Assembly (NCBI GenBank): GCA_024516035.1
Contig: CM044962.1
Span: forward strand, 7,660,659-7,724,658
Length of the DNA: 64,000 nucleotides
From: Bactericera cockerelli
Taxonomy: Eukaryota; Arthropoda; Insecta; Hemiptera; Triozidae
Reading direction: 5' to 3'
Numbering within the stretch: the stretch's first letter is position 1; every line of letters begins with the position of its first letter. A model generated the notes under the pieces. The model had not been told where the DNA came from. It worked only from the letters and a program-made list of their open reading frames with translations, and did not search any database. Made by a program: the position numbers and the translations under genes. This document shows, one piece after another, positions 55,750-64,000 of the stretch.

Positions 55750-56291
55750 GAGATAATAAAAAGTCGTATTTTTCTTTCTAACCAAAAAAATTTCCAGGTT
55801 CAATATTTCCAAATATTTCCATTTTATTCCAAGGTCAACTTCACCACATTCGTAAAAGAAAATTGCGTTTCGGTACTTTTACAGATAAACAATGGACTTA
55901 ACCTATAAAAGAACTGGAAGCAAGAATTTTCTACTTCCATTTTGCTTAACTTTGGAAGAGGAAATTATTCCTCTTCCAAAAGAAAAATGACTTGCTTCCA
56001 GTTTGGTTAACTTTGGTTAGAAAGAAAAATACGGCTTTTGTTTTCCTCTACCAACAAATCTTTGATAGTACGCCTGGTTATTCCTCAGGTATGCAATACG
56101 CAAACTATGAACTGTCCAACACATTCGAACTGACTCTGTATGTGAGCTGCTCCAACCACCCCCCGGCTGATGAGCTTCCCTTCTACTGGCTGTCTAACTT
56201 GAATGCCATGCTCACCTACATGGAAAGCACGAAACAAGGTGTCTACGGCCTCGTCATGAACAAAAATCAAAAGCCCGTCATAGAATTCAAG

Positions 56292-56640
56292 GTTTTTATT
56301 TTGTTTATTTACATACACTTTATTAATAGGACATTATTACTCGTATATACAACACAAATAATTACAAATTAGGCTTTTAAAAGGGTTGGAAGGAAGAGAT
56401 TGCCACAGGCAATAACCCCGCCCTTTAGGTAGGACATTATTGTTATTTTCTTTTTTTACTTATTTATTTTGTCATTTGTTTGTTTGTTTTTTTTTTCTTT
56501 TCTTTTCTTAATTTTATACTGTTACCATTGTACTTTGTCCTCCTAATAAAGCTTAAAAAAAATTATACATAGTATATGTCCTAACTAAAGGGCGGGGTTA
56601 TTGCCTTTGGCAATCTCTTCCACCTTCCAGGTTCAGATAC

Positions 56641-56646
<6 letters not shown>
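56292..56646 (-). repeat. Left part of the insertion in gene C
   Basis: From about 56292 the sequence leaves the coding frame and matches 34969-35045 (TTATTTACATACACTTTATT, ACACAAATAATTACAAATT). Two blocks with GGCGGGGTTATTGCC/GGCAATCTCTTCCACC in opposite orientations follow (about 56380-56425 and 56578-56625). Both occur elsewhere in the window (23545-23600, 35160-35215). Nothing coding. Confidence 0.6.
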
Positions 56647-56691
<45 letters not shown>

Positions 56692-56750
56692 GGAATGCGA
56701 ATCCATTTTTATAACACGCGGACCTACTTAAACTATAACTAAATTATTAC

Positions 56751-58571
56751 TTAACTAAAAATAAACCTATCTATTTCAACAGGAGTTATATTGAAAATAT
56801 CAATTCCTACATCGCTGGCTCTATTGCCTATAGTTTGTAGCCTTTGCATAGGTGAAAATTCTCCTATATTACAACGGTTTGATTTCAGTTTAAAAATACG
56901 GTGAGAGCGTGTATTTTTACAGTTGACTCTAAGATTTAGTTTTGCAAGGAGCTCAGGAGAATCGATAGAATTATGCAAAAGTTTACCAAGAAAAGTTAAA
57001 TCTTGTTTATTTCTCCTATCTTGAAGACTGACAATGTTGTGAGCGGACATGATAGGTTTATAGTCATGCTCCAAAATTTGTTTATTTTCTTTACTGGCAA
57101 GTAGACGCAAGAATTTTCTCTGTATGGATTCAAGAGAATTTATGTGAACTTGATACTGGGGCGACCAAACTACAGAACAGTACTCAAGATGGGATCTCAC
57201 ATAAGAATAGTACAGGATCTTAAGTACATTAGTATTTTTAAAATCTTGAGTTTGTCTGTAGAGGAACCCCAGCATCCTATACGCTTTATTAATTATATTA
57301 GAGTAATGGATGTTGAATTTTAAGTTATGCTCCATTGTCACTCCCAAATCTTTGATAGAGTCAACTCTCTCTAGTGTCACATTATCAATAGAGTATTGAA
57401 ATAAGACTGGATTTTTTTTGGTGTAATAACTCATCACCTTACACTTGTCGGCGTTTAGAACCATCAGGTTATCAATACACCAGCGATGCAGAGCATGAAG
57501 TACTTCCTGTAAGTGAAGGACATCCGCTGGACCTCCAACCCTCACTGCGATCTTGAAGTCGTCAGCGAAGAGCCATCCTTTAGTATTAGGTGACAAAACA
57601 TTTACAATATCGTTCACAAAACATAGAAACAAAACGCCCGATAGATGTCCACCCTGTATGCAGCCAGAAGTCACATCTATTACATCTGAGTATACATGTG
57701 TAGATGTACTACTCAAGTTTTTATCAGTACTGGGATTCGAACTGGTGGACTGGCTAACAACAGGGGGACAACCATCAGCCTTAAGTTTCACGATTTGTTT
57801 ACGATTTACATGAAAACTTTCCAGCCAGTTTAATAAGCAACCATTTATACCTATAGCTTTGAGTTTAGATAGTAATAGATTATGACATATTTTGTCGAAA
57901 CACTTTGAGAAATCAGTATACACACAGTCTACTTGGTAGCCTTCTTCAATGGCACATGAAACATACTCGGAAAAAGAAATAAGGTTTGTAGTAGTAGATT
58001 TACGTTTCATGAAGCCATGTTGAATATCGACTATTATTTTAGAAAGAATAGGATAGAGCTGGCGTGACACTAGATTTTCAAATAACTTTGGTATTATTGA
58101 TGATATACTGACTGGTCGATAATTTTTTATATTGCATTTATCACCTGATTTAAATATTGGTGTTATGTAGGATGTCTTCCAGCGATCAGGAAAAATCCCA
58201 GAATCAATAGATCGTTGAAAAATGAGGGTCAGAGGAGCAGCGAGTGCCCGAGCACAAGACTTAAAGAGTAAGGGAGAAATCTCATCTGGGCCTTTACACG
58301 CGTGTGTCGGTAGTTTATGAAGAAGTTGAAATACATCTGATTCTCTTATCTCAATGTTATTTATATTGATGTGGGTATTATAGTCTAAATCTATTTTAGG
58401 ACAAGAATCTGAAGAGTAATTTTGAAAAAAGTTTTTTGCAAATAGGTTTGCAATTGTTTTGGAGTCATCAGATTTCATATTATCAAGATGCATAATGGGA
58501 GGATTTCCAGAGTCTTTTTTTCTTGTTTGATATAAAACTCCATAATTTTTTAGGGTTAGAAAAGAGTTCAT
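56751..58571 (-). CDS. LINE ORF2, reverse transcriptase part
   Basis: An open frame of 606 codons with RT blocks: ACKGPDEISPLLFKSC, FKSGDKCNIKNYRPVSISS, QHGFMKRKSTTTNL, FSKCFDKICHNLL, GCIQGGHLSGVLFLCFVNDI, and the active site as FADDFKIAV. The thumb/connection follows (LNADKCKVMSY, SHLEYCSVVWSP). The first ~20 codons overlap the endonuclease frame and are not native; the native entry is the frameshift near 58515-58521. There are no further stops. Confidence 0.85.
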   Translation of the reverse strand: MNSFLTLKNYGVLYQTRKKDSGNPPIMHLDNMKSDDSKTIANLFAKNFFQNYSSDSCPKIDLDYNTHININNIEIRESDVFQLLHKLPTHACKGPDEISPLLFKSCARALAAPLTLIFQRSIDSGIFPDRWKTSYITPIFKSGDKCNIKNYRPVSISSIIPKLFENLVSRQLYPILSKIIVDIQHGFMKRKSTTTNLISFSEYVSCAIEEGYQVDCVYTDFSKCFDKICHNLLLSKLKAIGINGCLLNWLESFHVNRKQIVKLKADGCPPVVSQSTSSNPSTDKNLSSTSTHVYSDVIDVTSGCIQGGHLSGVLFLCFVNDIVNVLSPNTKGWLFADDFKIAVRVGGPADVLHLQEVLHALHRWCIDNLMVLNADKCKVMSYYTKKNPVLFQYSIDNVTLERVDSIKDLGVTMEHNLKFNIHYSNIINKAYRMLGFLYRQTQDFKNTNVLKILYYSYVRSHLEYCSVVWSPQYQVHINSLESIQRKFLRLLASKENKQILEHDYKPIMSAHNIVSLQDRRNKQDLTFLGKLLHNSIDSPELLAKLNLRVNCKNTRSHRIFKLKSNRCNIGEFSPMQRLQTIGNRASDVGIDIFNITPVEIDRFIFS

Positions 58572-59679
58572 TTTCTACATCCTGAATGAAAGCGCTGTAA
58601 TCCCGAGATGAGATTTCCTTACATTGGGTCCTTAAAAGTGAAAATTCAGCATATAGTCGACGACAACCCAGAGCCTTATATCTAGAGTGGACCTTCTTCT
58701 TTTCCAGTACTAGATTTTTTAGTTCACTACTGAACCAAACTGGAAACTTCGGTGGTATAATAACTTTTTGTGGAATATATAGTTCAATACCTGTAGATAA
58801 TACATCATAGAAACTTTCAACCAAAGTGTCCAAGTCTGAGTCAGCTAGATCATTAAATTTTCGATTGTAACTATCAGTGAGGTAAGTGGATAGTCCAGAG
58901 TAGTCACCTGATTTGTAGTTATGAATTACTTGCCTATTATTATTTGCATTATTAATATTACTTTTATGAGAAGTTCCAAATTTCTTCTTTCTTAAAATTT
59001 CAATAATCAGTGGCGGATGGTGTGGATCAGGTTGGATGAGCTCCTCATCACTTGTGACTACTCTGATGTTCTGCGAGTCATTCGAGAAAACTAAATCAAG
59101 GATGGTATTATTATTATTTTGGATATGGTTAAGTTGAAAAAGTCTGTGGAATTGGGAGCTTGATATGATTATATCAGCACCTGCGTTATTCCTCGTAATA
59201 ATTGGTGAGCATGATGAAGGATGCCATGTTACATTAGGTAAGTTGTAATCACCTGTTAGAAGAACAGTAGATGTAGGGTATCGACTGATCAATTCATCAA
59301 CAATATATGAATATTTTAAGTATAGGTCACTGCTACTACCAGGAGGGATATACACAGTGCATAATATGTATCTTTTACTTTTTATTTTAAATGTAGCACA
59401 GATGAGCTCTAGGTTGTCGCTGTCAACTATAACAGGAGATGATTTAATAGTTTGATCTATAGCGATGATACAACCCCCGCCGCGGCTTACACCAGGTTGG
59501 TTTCTATCATAACGGTAAATTTCGTAATTGTTTAGTCCCAGTTCGGATGAATGAATAGAATCAATAAGCCATGTCTCAGTGAAAACAATTACATCGTAGT
59601 GACTAACTATCGGAATATTATTAGAGAGTATATTAAGTTTTGAACGAAGCCCTCTAACATTTTGATAATAAATTGACAT
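58483..59679 (-). CDS. LINE ORF2, AP-endonuclease part
   Basis: The ORF2 start at 59679 is followed by an APE-type endonuclease: YYQNVRGLRSK, TETWL, SRGGGCIIAID, LTGDYNLPNVTW and, where SDHxP is usual, DPHHPPL. The frame ends at 58483 because an A-run on the minus strand (58515-58521, seven bases) is one base too long for continuity with the RT frame. A single indel in a homopolymer, either decay or assembly error, separates the two halves. Confidence 0.85.
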   Translation of the reverse strand: MSIYYQNVRGLRSKLNILSNNIPIVSHYDVIVFTETWLIDSIHSSELGLNNYEIYRYDRNQPGVSRGGGCIIAIDQTIKSSPVIVDSDNLELICATFKIKSKRYILCTVYIPPGSSSDLYLKYSYIVDELISRYPTSTVLLTGDYNLPNVTWHPSSCSPIITRNNAGADIIISSSQFHRLFQLNHIQNNNNTILDLVFSNDSQNIRVVTSDEELIQPDPHHPPLIIEILRKKKFGTSHKSNINNANNNRQVIHNYKSGDYSGLSTYLTDSYNRKFNDLADSDLDTLVESFYDVLSTGIELYIPQKVIIPPKFPVWFSSELKNLVLEKKKVHSRYKALGCRRLYAEFSLLRTQCKEISSRDYSAFIQDVENELFSNPKKLWSFISNKKKRLWKSSHYAS

Positions 59680-59717
59680 TTGGGTGGTATCATCGCTATT
59701 TTGTCCTACGAGTGTTA

Positions 59718-61175
59718 TTAAATTATTTTTGTTCCTTCCCCGTCCATACGAAAACTCGAGAAAGTTGAGTCCATGGAAACATCTACAGCAGGTGAGTCGA
59801 TTGTTACAATAGTAGGTATAGTTATAGGTCTCTCAGTAATAAGAGGTGTGTTAAAATTAGAACTAGAGTTGACATTATTTCCGAGCGTCAAATGTTGGGT
59901 ATCATACGAATAAGTTTGGCCATGGATAGAACTTGAGCTAGGGGTCTGGTTTCTCAGTAAACTTGATGAGCTTGTAGAAGCCTCACATAACATGTGGCGA
60001 AAATCTTTATCAATTACTTGAGTTATAGGGTGTTCACGATGTACAGGGACTTTCTCTAATTGGGTTTTCAATTTGAGACTCATAAGTCTTTTACCATTTA
60101 TATTTAAGTGAAGACCGTCTTTGGCATAGTGCCAGGGCCGCAGGAAATAATTTGGGTCGAGGTAAGTAATGTTTTTTACTCTTAACCTTTTTCTTAACTC
60201 ATTATTGAATTTCTGAATCAACTGATTAAGATAAGGCTTATCCCATCGAATAGGCACAAGAACAAAACAAAGATTATCAGATTCATATTTGTTTATTATT
60301 TCATCAATAGCAGAGAGTGCCTTAGACCAGTTCCTATCTTGGATATTGTTGGTGCCACAAAAGAATACCACTTTATCATCAGAAGACAATTTTGACATAG
60401 AAATTGTGCTAGAATCTTTTATTTCTTCAAACCCAGCTCCTGGCTTAAAAAATGTCTCAATTTTATTAATGTAACGTCTCAAGTAATACCCTAAGCCACG
60501 GCAATGACTATCGCCCAGCAAACTACACTGTCCGATATTATTTTTGACACTGCTGCGGTTATCTGTTGTCTCGTTGTTGCTGTGAGTCCTCGGTGTTGTA
60601 GTGGGTCCTCCTTCACTGGTTGTCTCAACTTGTGGAGTACATTTCTTCTTTTTGTTCCTCTTGATCAGCTCCTCCTCATGACTCGTTCCTTTCTTCAGGG
60701 AATCAATAACGCCAGCCTGTTCTTGGATGATCTTCTCCTTCGCCATGATTTGATCAATGAGAGCATCACGAATTAATTTCAGCTCATTTATCTGCAACTT
60801 GAGGTTCACTTGTACTTCATCTCCTCCCACATTTGCTTCGGAAGTTTTGGTGCAGGGTGTAGATGCAGAGCTCTCCATGGTGATTAGTGAAGATCTATTC
60901 GTGGCGGCACAGGTCTGGTGTGCACTGGAAGTGGAACTGGTGTTGGTCTGGGAGTGCGTATCCGGTGGAAGTGGAGTTTTCGGTGGAGGAGGCGATGCAG
61001 GCGATGGTGATTTTGGTGGTGGATTCTTGATTGATTGGTGACTATGAGTGTAGGTACCCCCAAGAATTTTGGATCTCTTTTTATTGATTTTTATGTTCGC
61101 TGTACAGCCTTTTATTTGGCATTTATAGATCACCATCGCCTGCATCGCCTCCTCCACCGAAAACTCCACTTCCAC
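59718..61175 (-). CDS. LINE ORF1: FLYWCH-like zinc finger, coiled coil and SGNH esterase
   Basis: 485 codons. Residues ~17-47 (YKCQIKGCTANIKINKKRSK ... THSHQ) look like the C-terminal half of a FLYWCH C2H2 finger. A Pro/Ser/Thr-rich linker and a short coiled coil (LKLIRDALIDQIMAKEKII) follow. An SGNH/GDSL hydrolase domain spans ~215-370 with GDSHCRGLG, FCGTNN and DGLHLNINGK (Ser, Asn, and the Asp/His pair). Esterase-type ORF1 is known from CR1-like LINEs. The first ~15 residues (MEVEFSVEEAMQAMV) are translated from an inverted copy of the element's own Pro-rich segment, so the annotated Met is an artefact and the finger is truncated. Confidence 0.75.
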   Translation of the reverse strand: MEVEFSVEEAMQAMVIYKCQIKGCTANIKINKKRSKILGGTYTHSHQSIKNPPPKSPSPASPPPPKTPLPPDTHSQTNTSSTSSAHQTCAATNRSSLITMESSASTPCTKTSEANVGGDEVQVNLKLQINELKLIRDALIDQIMAKEKIIQEQAGVIDSLKKGTSHEEELIKRNKKKKCTPQVETTSEGGPTTTPRTHSNNETTDNRSSVKNNIGQCSLLGDSHCRGLGYYLRRYINKIETFFKPGAGFEEIKDSSTISMSKLSSDDKVVFFCGTNNIQDRNWSKALSAIDEIINKYESDNLCFVLVPIRWDKPYLNQLIQKFNNELRKRLRVKNITYLDPNYFLRPWHYAKDGLHLNINGKRLMSLKLKTQLEKVPVHREHPITQVIDKDFRHMLCEASTSSSSLLRNQTPSSSSIHGQTYSYDTQHLTLGNNVNSSSNFNTPLITERPITIPTIVTIDSPAVDVSMDSTFSSFRMDGEGTKII

Positions 61176-61204
61176 CGGATACGCACTCCCAGACCAAACG
61201 CACT

Positions 61205-61560
61205 AAAGGAGAACAATAACATTGATTTATTCAAAACTTCACTCAGGGAGATTATCATGAATGTGTCTCCCTACAGTCTACAGGATTTGACCCAATCTCT
61301 CGTTTCATAATCAGTCAACCTTCCATTCTATCTAGTCATCTCTCCTTTCTTATACCCTCCATCTAGTCAAATGTCATATAGAACCCTTATAAATATTAGA
61401 TCAATTATATATATTATTATTATTTTTTTTTTGTCTGTTTTATTTTATGTCATTTTATCTGTATTTTCTGTCTTTTGTTCTACTTTTCTGTAACATTGTG
61501 TACATACATCTTTGTATATTTTCACAATAAAAATAAATACCAAAATACCAAAATAGATTA
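61205..61560 (+). other. Possible 3' end of another retroelement ORF
   Basis: A plus-strand frame ends LFKTSLREIIMNVSPYSLQD...LVS with a stop at 61308-61310. An AATAAA-like A-rich stretch with ATACCAAAATACCAAAATA follows at about 61528-61555. This resembles the end of a transposon 3' UTR but is too short to identify. The rest, to 61880, shows nothing recognisable. Confidence 0.3.
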
Positions 61561-62721
61561 CACTCCCGTCTTTTTGTGGTACTTTGAATACAAAAGTCTG
61601 ATTTTGAAACAAAATAATATTTTTTGTCTTGTCATGAGTAAAAGTAAAGTTCGATGTCATACTAGAACGTGTCATAATGAAAAGGCAAGAGCCGCCTAAC
61701 GTTAACTTAGATTGAAAATGTTACGAAAATATGAAAAAATATGAAAGTCAGTTTTACGATACTTATCTGATTTTCAGCACACTAACACTAACATAATCGG
61801 AAAGAACATTAAAAAACATTAATTTTAGTCACATTAAACACAAAAATACGACATGATTAACTGGTTAAAAAATTAATTGATTGAAGAGCCGAAATGAAAC
61901 GACACGACACACACAAATCAAAGGACATCAAGGGCACCCCCAGGGGAGAATACTGGAGACTGCTGGTCCCCGGATCTTACAACGTGACGGTGAGAGCCCC
62001 GGCTGCGGACACGCAGACAAAAGAAGTCGAAATCAGCCCTGAGAATCCCTTTGTTCAACTCAACTTCACACTGCATCAGATGGGCGTCTATGGTCGAGTA
62101 ACTTATACGAATGGTGCGCCCTTGTATGGAGCTGTTATTAAAGTGGGTAAACCTGGTTCTGGTACGAAGACGAATGAGAAGGGAGAATACTCGATGATGA
62201 CCACTCCAGGTAGACACCAGGTGACAGTCAGTTTGAATGGCTACTCTTCTGATAAAAAATGGGTGGAAGTATCTTTTCTCAATGAACCTTATGTTAAACG
62301 GGACTTTGTTCTGAGAAAAACTTTATTTTCAAATTTTAAAGATTGTACTCCCTTTGGGTCTGGATAGTTAAGTAAATAATAAAGACACCATTTGGAAGTT
62401 TCACTTTATTTCGATTAGTATATTTTCTTCCTTATTTGTTCTTAGGTTACGGCCACAAACTCCACAAAGGAGGCGCGACCCTAGACGATAGCAAGGTACC
62501 ACGCAAAATAATAATCTAACCGTACAGTGATGATCGAAAGGTCCCGAGACGGATTTTTATCTTTTTCACGACTAAAGATAGAGACTTCAAAATTTTGTTG
62601 CTGTTGATTAAAAATGCAGTTTATCAATTTTTAGCATCATCAAAATTCCTGCAATTTTCCAAAAACACGAGTAGGTAGTGAATCAGACACCAACGTAAGA
62701 TTTTAATTTCAAAAACCCTAA

Positions 62722-62850
62722 GGGCGGAATTAATAGACAATATCAATAACTTAAGTCCTTGCTAAGTGTCGGTTTTCCCTATCTTACACAGTACCCAATC
62801 CGTGACTTAGCGGCACAGAGGTATTACAAAAACGTCTATTAATTCTGCCC
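62722..62850. mobile_element. PIF/Harbinger-like MITE (copy 3)
   Basis: A 129-bp element in the opposite orientation to copies 1 and 2, ends GGGCGGAATTAATAGAC and GTCTATTAATTCTGCCC, flanked by TAA (62719-62721 and 62851-62853). Confidence 0.8.
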
Positions 62851-62982
62851 TAATTTTTTTTTTTTTTTTTTTTTTTTACCTGTCAAAGTTCGTTTAAATA
62901 ATGCATTCAGCGTGTGCGTTTTTGAAACTTTTGACTGTTGAGAAGGAGAGTACCTTCCGGAATGAGGTCCTAGTGTATTAAC

Positions 62983-63241
62983 ACATTGAGAGCCATGTCA
63001 GTGGTATACCTCTGACAGCAAGTTGTTCTCCTTGAGGCCATGTCAGACCAATACCATTTACACCATATGGTTTTTACCATTGTTACTAAGAAGTGGGCAC
63101 TATAAGAAGCGCACTCACTATGAGGTCACCCATCAATGATATTCCACTGAGTACTATTTCCCAAATTCCCGTCAGTGGCACTTTACAGTCTATCTGTTAA
63201 CCAGGGTGTTTTGCACCATTTCTTGATGGGCACTCAATGTG
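62983..63241. mobile_element. TTAA-flanked piggyBac-like MITE
   Basis: TTAA at 62979-62982 and 63242-63245 flanks inverted ends CACATTGAGAGCC and (inverted) CACATTGAGTGCC. A TTAA target is typical of piggyBac. The 259-bp interior has no transposase. Confidence 0.65.
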
Positions 63242-63514
63242 TTAAACGTCCTACATCTGCTGGCTTAGGTATGACTGGCCATACGAGTAAGTACTCTATT
63301 CTTAGAACTCACTCCTTCAAACATCCTCTACCTGCTGGTGCAGCATCAGAGAAGTCCGCTCAGAAAAAGCATTCTAAGTTCTCATCCTCAAAGACTACTG
63401 GGTGCCATTTTATTGGTTTTACAACTGAGACCTGTGGGGTTCAAGCCCAGGAAGGGACATAATGGTCAAAATGCCTGGCGACAGATCAAGGGGACCCAAG
63501 ATAAAAATAATAAT

Positions 63515-63712
63515 AATATCGCCTTTTTTCTACTGCCCGATTAGAACTATTTAGTCCCATTATTCCAGCAGTAAGCCCAAGGCGTATTATTATGAGGTAA
63601 AAATCCCAAACGGGAGGATAACTTGTCACGTCCCGGCTGGGTTTCGAACCCGCGACCTCTGGAATCTCTGGATTGACAAAGTGCCGCCTTTACCACTGAG
63701 CTACTGGAAAAT
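63515..63712 (-). mobile_element. tRNA-derived SINE, family I (minus strand)
   Basis: The minus strand reads GTAGCTCAGTGGTAAAGGCGG, GCGGGTTCGAAACCCAGCC, GACAAGTTATCCTCCCG and ends in GGCGATATTATTATT. Its body is close to that at 1069. Confidence 0.8.
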
Positions 63713-64000
63713 CATTTCTGAAAAAAAAAGGATTGCGTTGGCAACACAGTGCGGCAATCCTGCTAGTATCTTGGGAGCCAGCCATGCCTGAAGGAAAAGA
63801 GTTGTATTATATTTATTTCATTTAAGTCACTTTTATTATATCTTAAAGCGGTTTTTTTATTTGAACAAAGCGAACCGAAGCTGACCTGGTCACTGAAATT
63901 AACTTTTTTTTTTAATTGACCGGACCGAAAAATCCTGACCGGAGTGGACCTTTGGTTCGGTAAGAAGAAGCAGAAGTGGATAATTTCCATTATTTTCAAA

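Larger units (their letters stand above)
56647..61201 (-). mobile_element. Jockey/CR1-like LINE, near full length, minus strand
   Basis: A poly(A) tail (38 T on the plus strand, 56647-56684) marks the 3' end. Upstream on the minus strand come ORF2 (59679-56751, one frameshift) and ORF1 (61175-59718), 38 bp apart. The 5' end is abnormal: 60942-61013 and 61130-61201 are inverted copies of each other. No target duplication was found. The element lies in exon 4 of gene C. Confidence 0.85.
52404..62367 (+). pseudogene. Carboxypeptidase D/E-like pseudoenzyme C, split by a ~5.6-kb insertion
   Basis: Exons: 52404-52799, 53698-53909, 54580-54842, 56089 to about 56291, and about 61885-62367. The first three have the same phases as A and B. 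Signal peptide MVLQCLIVFLISSVYS; four N-glycosylation sequons lie near residues 23-42. The M14 fold shows IHGDDVVGY (first zinc His kept, Glu replaced by Asp), NLDKDFP (Asn-Arg to Asp-Lys), LSANLQGG (His to Gln) and FELTLYVSC (catalytic Glu to Tyr). In A and B exon 4 is continuous; here it stops inside the first transthyretin-like domain after QKPVIEF and resumes with GEYWRLLVPGSYNVTVRAP. A second transthyretin-like domain and the end FKDCTPFGSG follow. No canonical donor/acceptor pair with matching phase joins the halves, so a transposon-broken exon is likelier than an intron. AATAAA follows at 62377-62382. It is more diverged than A from B and has two, not four, such domains. Confidence 0.75.

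Noticed and set aside
58483..58571. Programmed frameshift between LINE endonuclease and RT
   Set aside because: Endonuclease and RT are normally in one frame in this LINE type; a one-base change in an A-run is better explained by decay or sequencing error.
60289..61041. Plus-strand open frames opposite LINE ORF1
   Set aside because: They are shadows of the minus-strand frame, which shows recognisable domains.
63175..63544. Small secreted protein gene
   Set aside because: The frame starts inside the TTAA-flanked MITE and has no splice, promoter or composition support.

Overview
The window is animal nuclear DNA, most likely from an arthropod. It has spliced genes with GT-AG introns, TATA boxes, AATAAA signals and dibasic-cleavage precursors, and it is saturated with BEL/Pao, hAT, PIF/Harbinger-like and Jockey/CR1-like elements and with tRNA- and 5S-rRNA-derived SINEs. 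The species cannot be fixed from the sequence. There are no operons; the genes are islands in repeat DNA.

Region by region. 1-2.7 kb: LINE relic, SINEs and the last exon of an unidentified gene split by a 129-130 bp MITE. 2.7-13.8 kb: a palindromic element (arms of about 1.15 kb) holding a BEL/Pao retrotransposon with nearly identical 380-bp LTRs; that retrotransposon is in turn split by a 1.57-kb hAT element. 14-18.2 kb: MITEs, SINEs and a 5S-derived SINE. 18.7-23.8 kb: a five-exon gene, assembled here from splice sites, for a putatively secreted SCP2 (sterol-carrier) domain protein. 24-29 kb: repeats and a dead LINE. 29.4-34.9 kb: carboxypeptidase-like gene A (+). 35-39 kb: LINE fragment, CT-rich tract and SINEs. 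39.1-43.4 kb: a two-exon gene for a secreted precursor with about 14 tandem units bounded by KKR/RR/NKR/SKR sites. 44-47 kb: a 500-bp hairpin element and a minisatellite. 47.3-51.2 kb: carboxypeptidase-like gene B (-). 52.3-62.4 kb: carboxypeptidase-like gene C (+), divergent from B and broken by an insertion of about 5.6 kb that includes a near full-length LINE. 62.4-64 kb: MITEs and a SINE.

The main biological signal is a cluster of three M14 carboxypeptidase D/E-like paralogs. All three have lost the second zinc histidine, the catalytic glutamate and the substrate-binding Asn-Arg pair, and A and B carry four tandem transthyretin-like domains instead of one. Between A and B lies a multi-copy peptide-precursor gene of the kind whose products classical carboxypeptidase E/D would trim. 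That functional link is an inference from proximity and family knowledge, not something the sequence proves.
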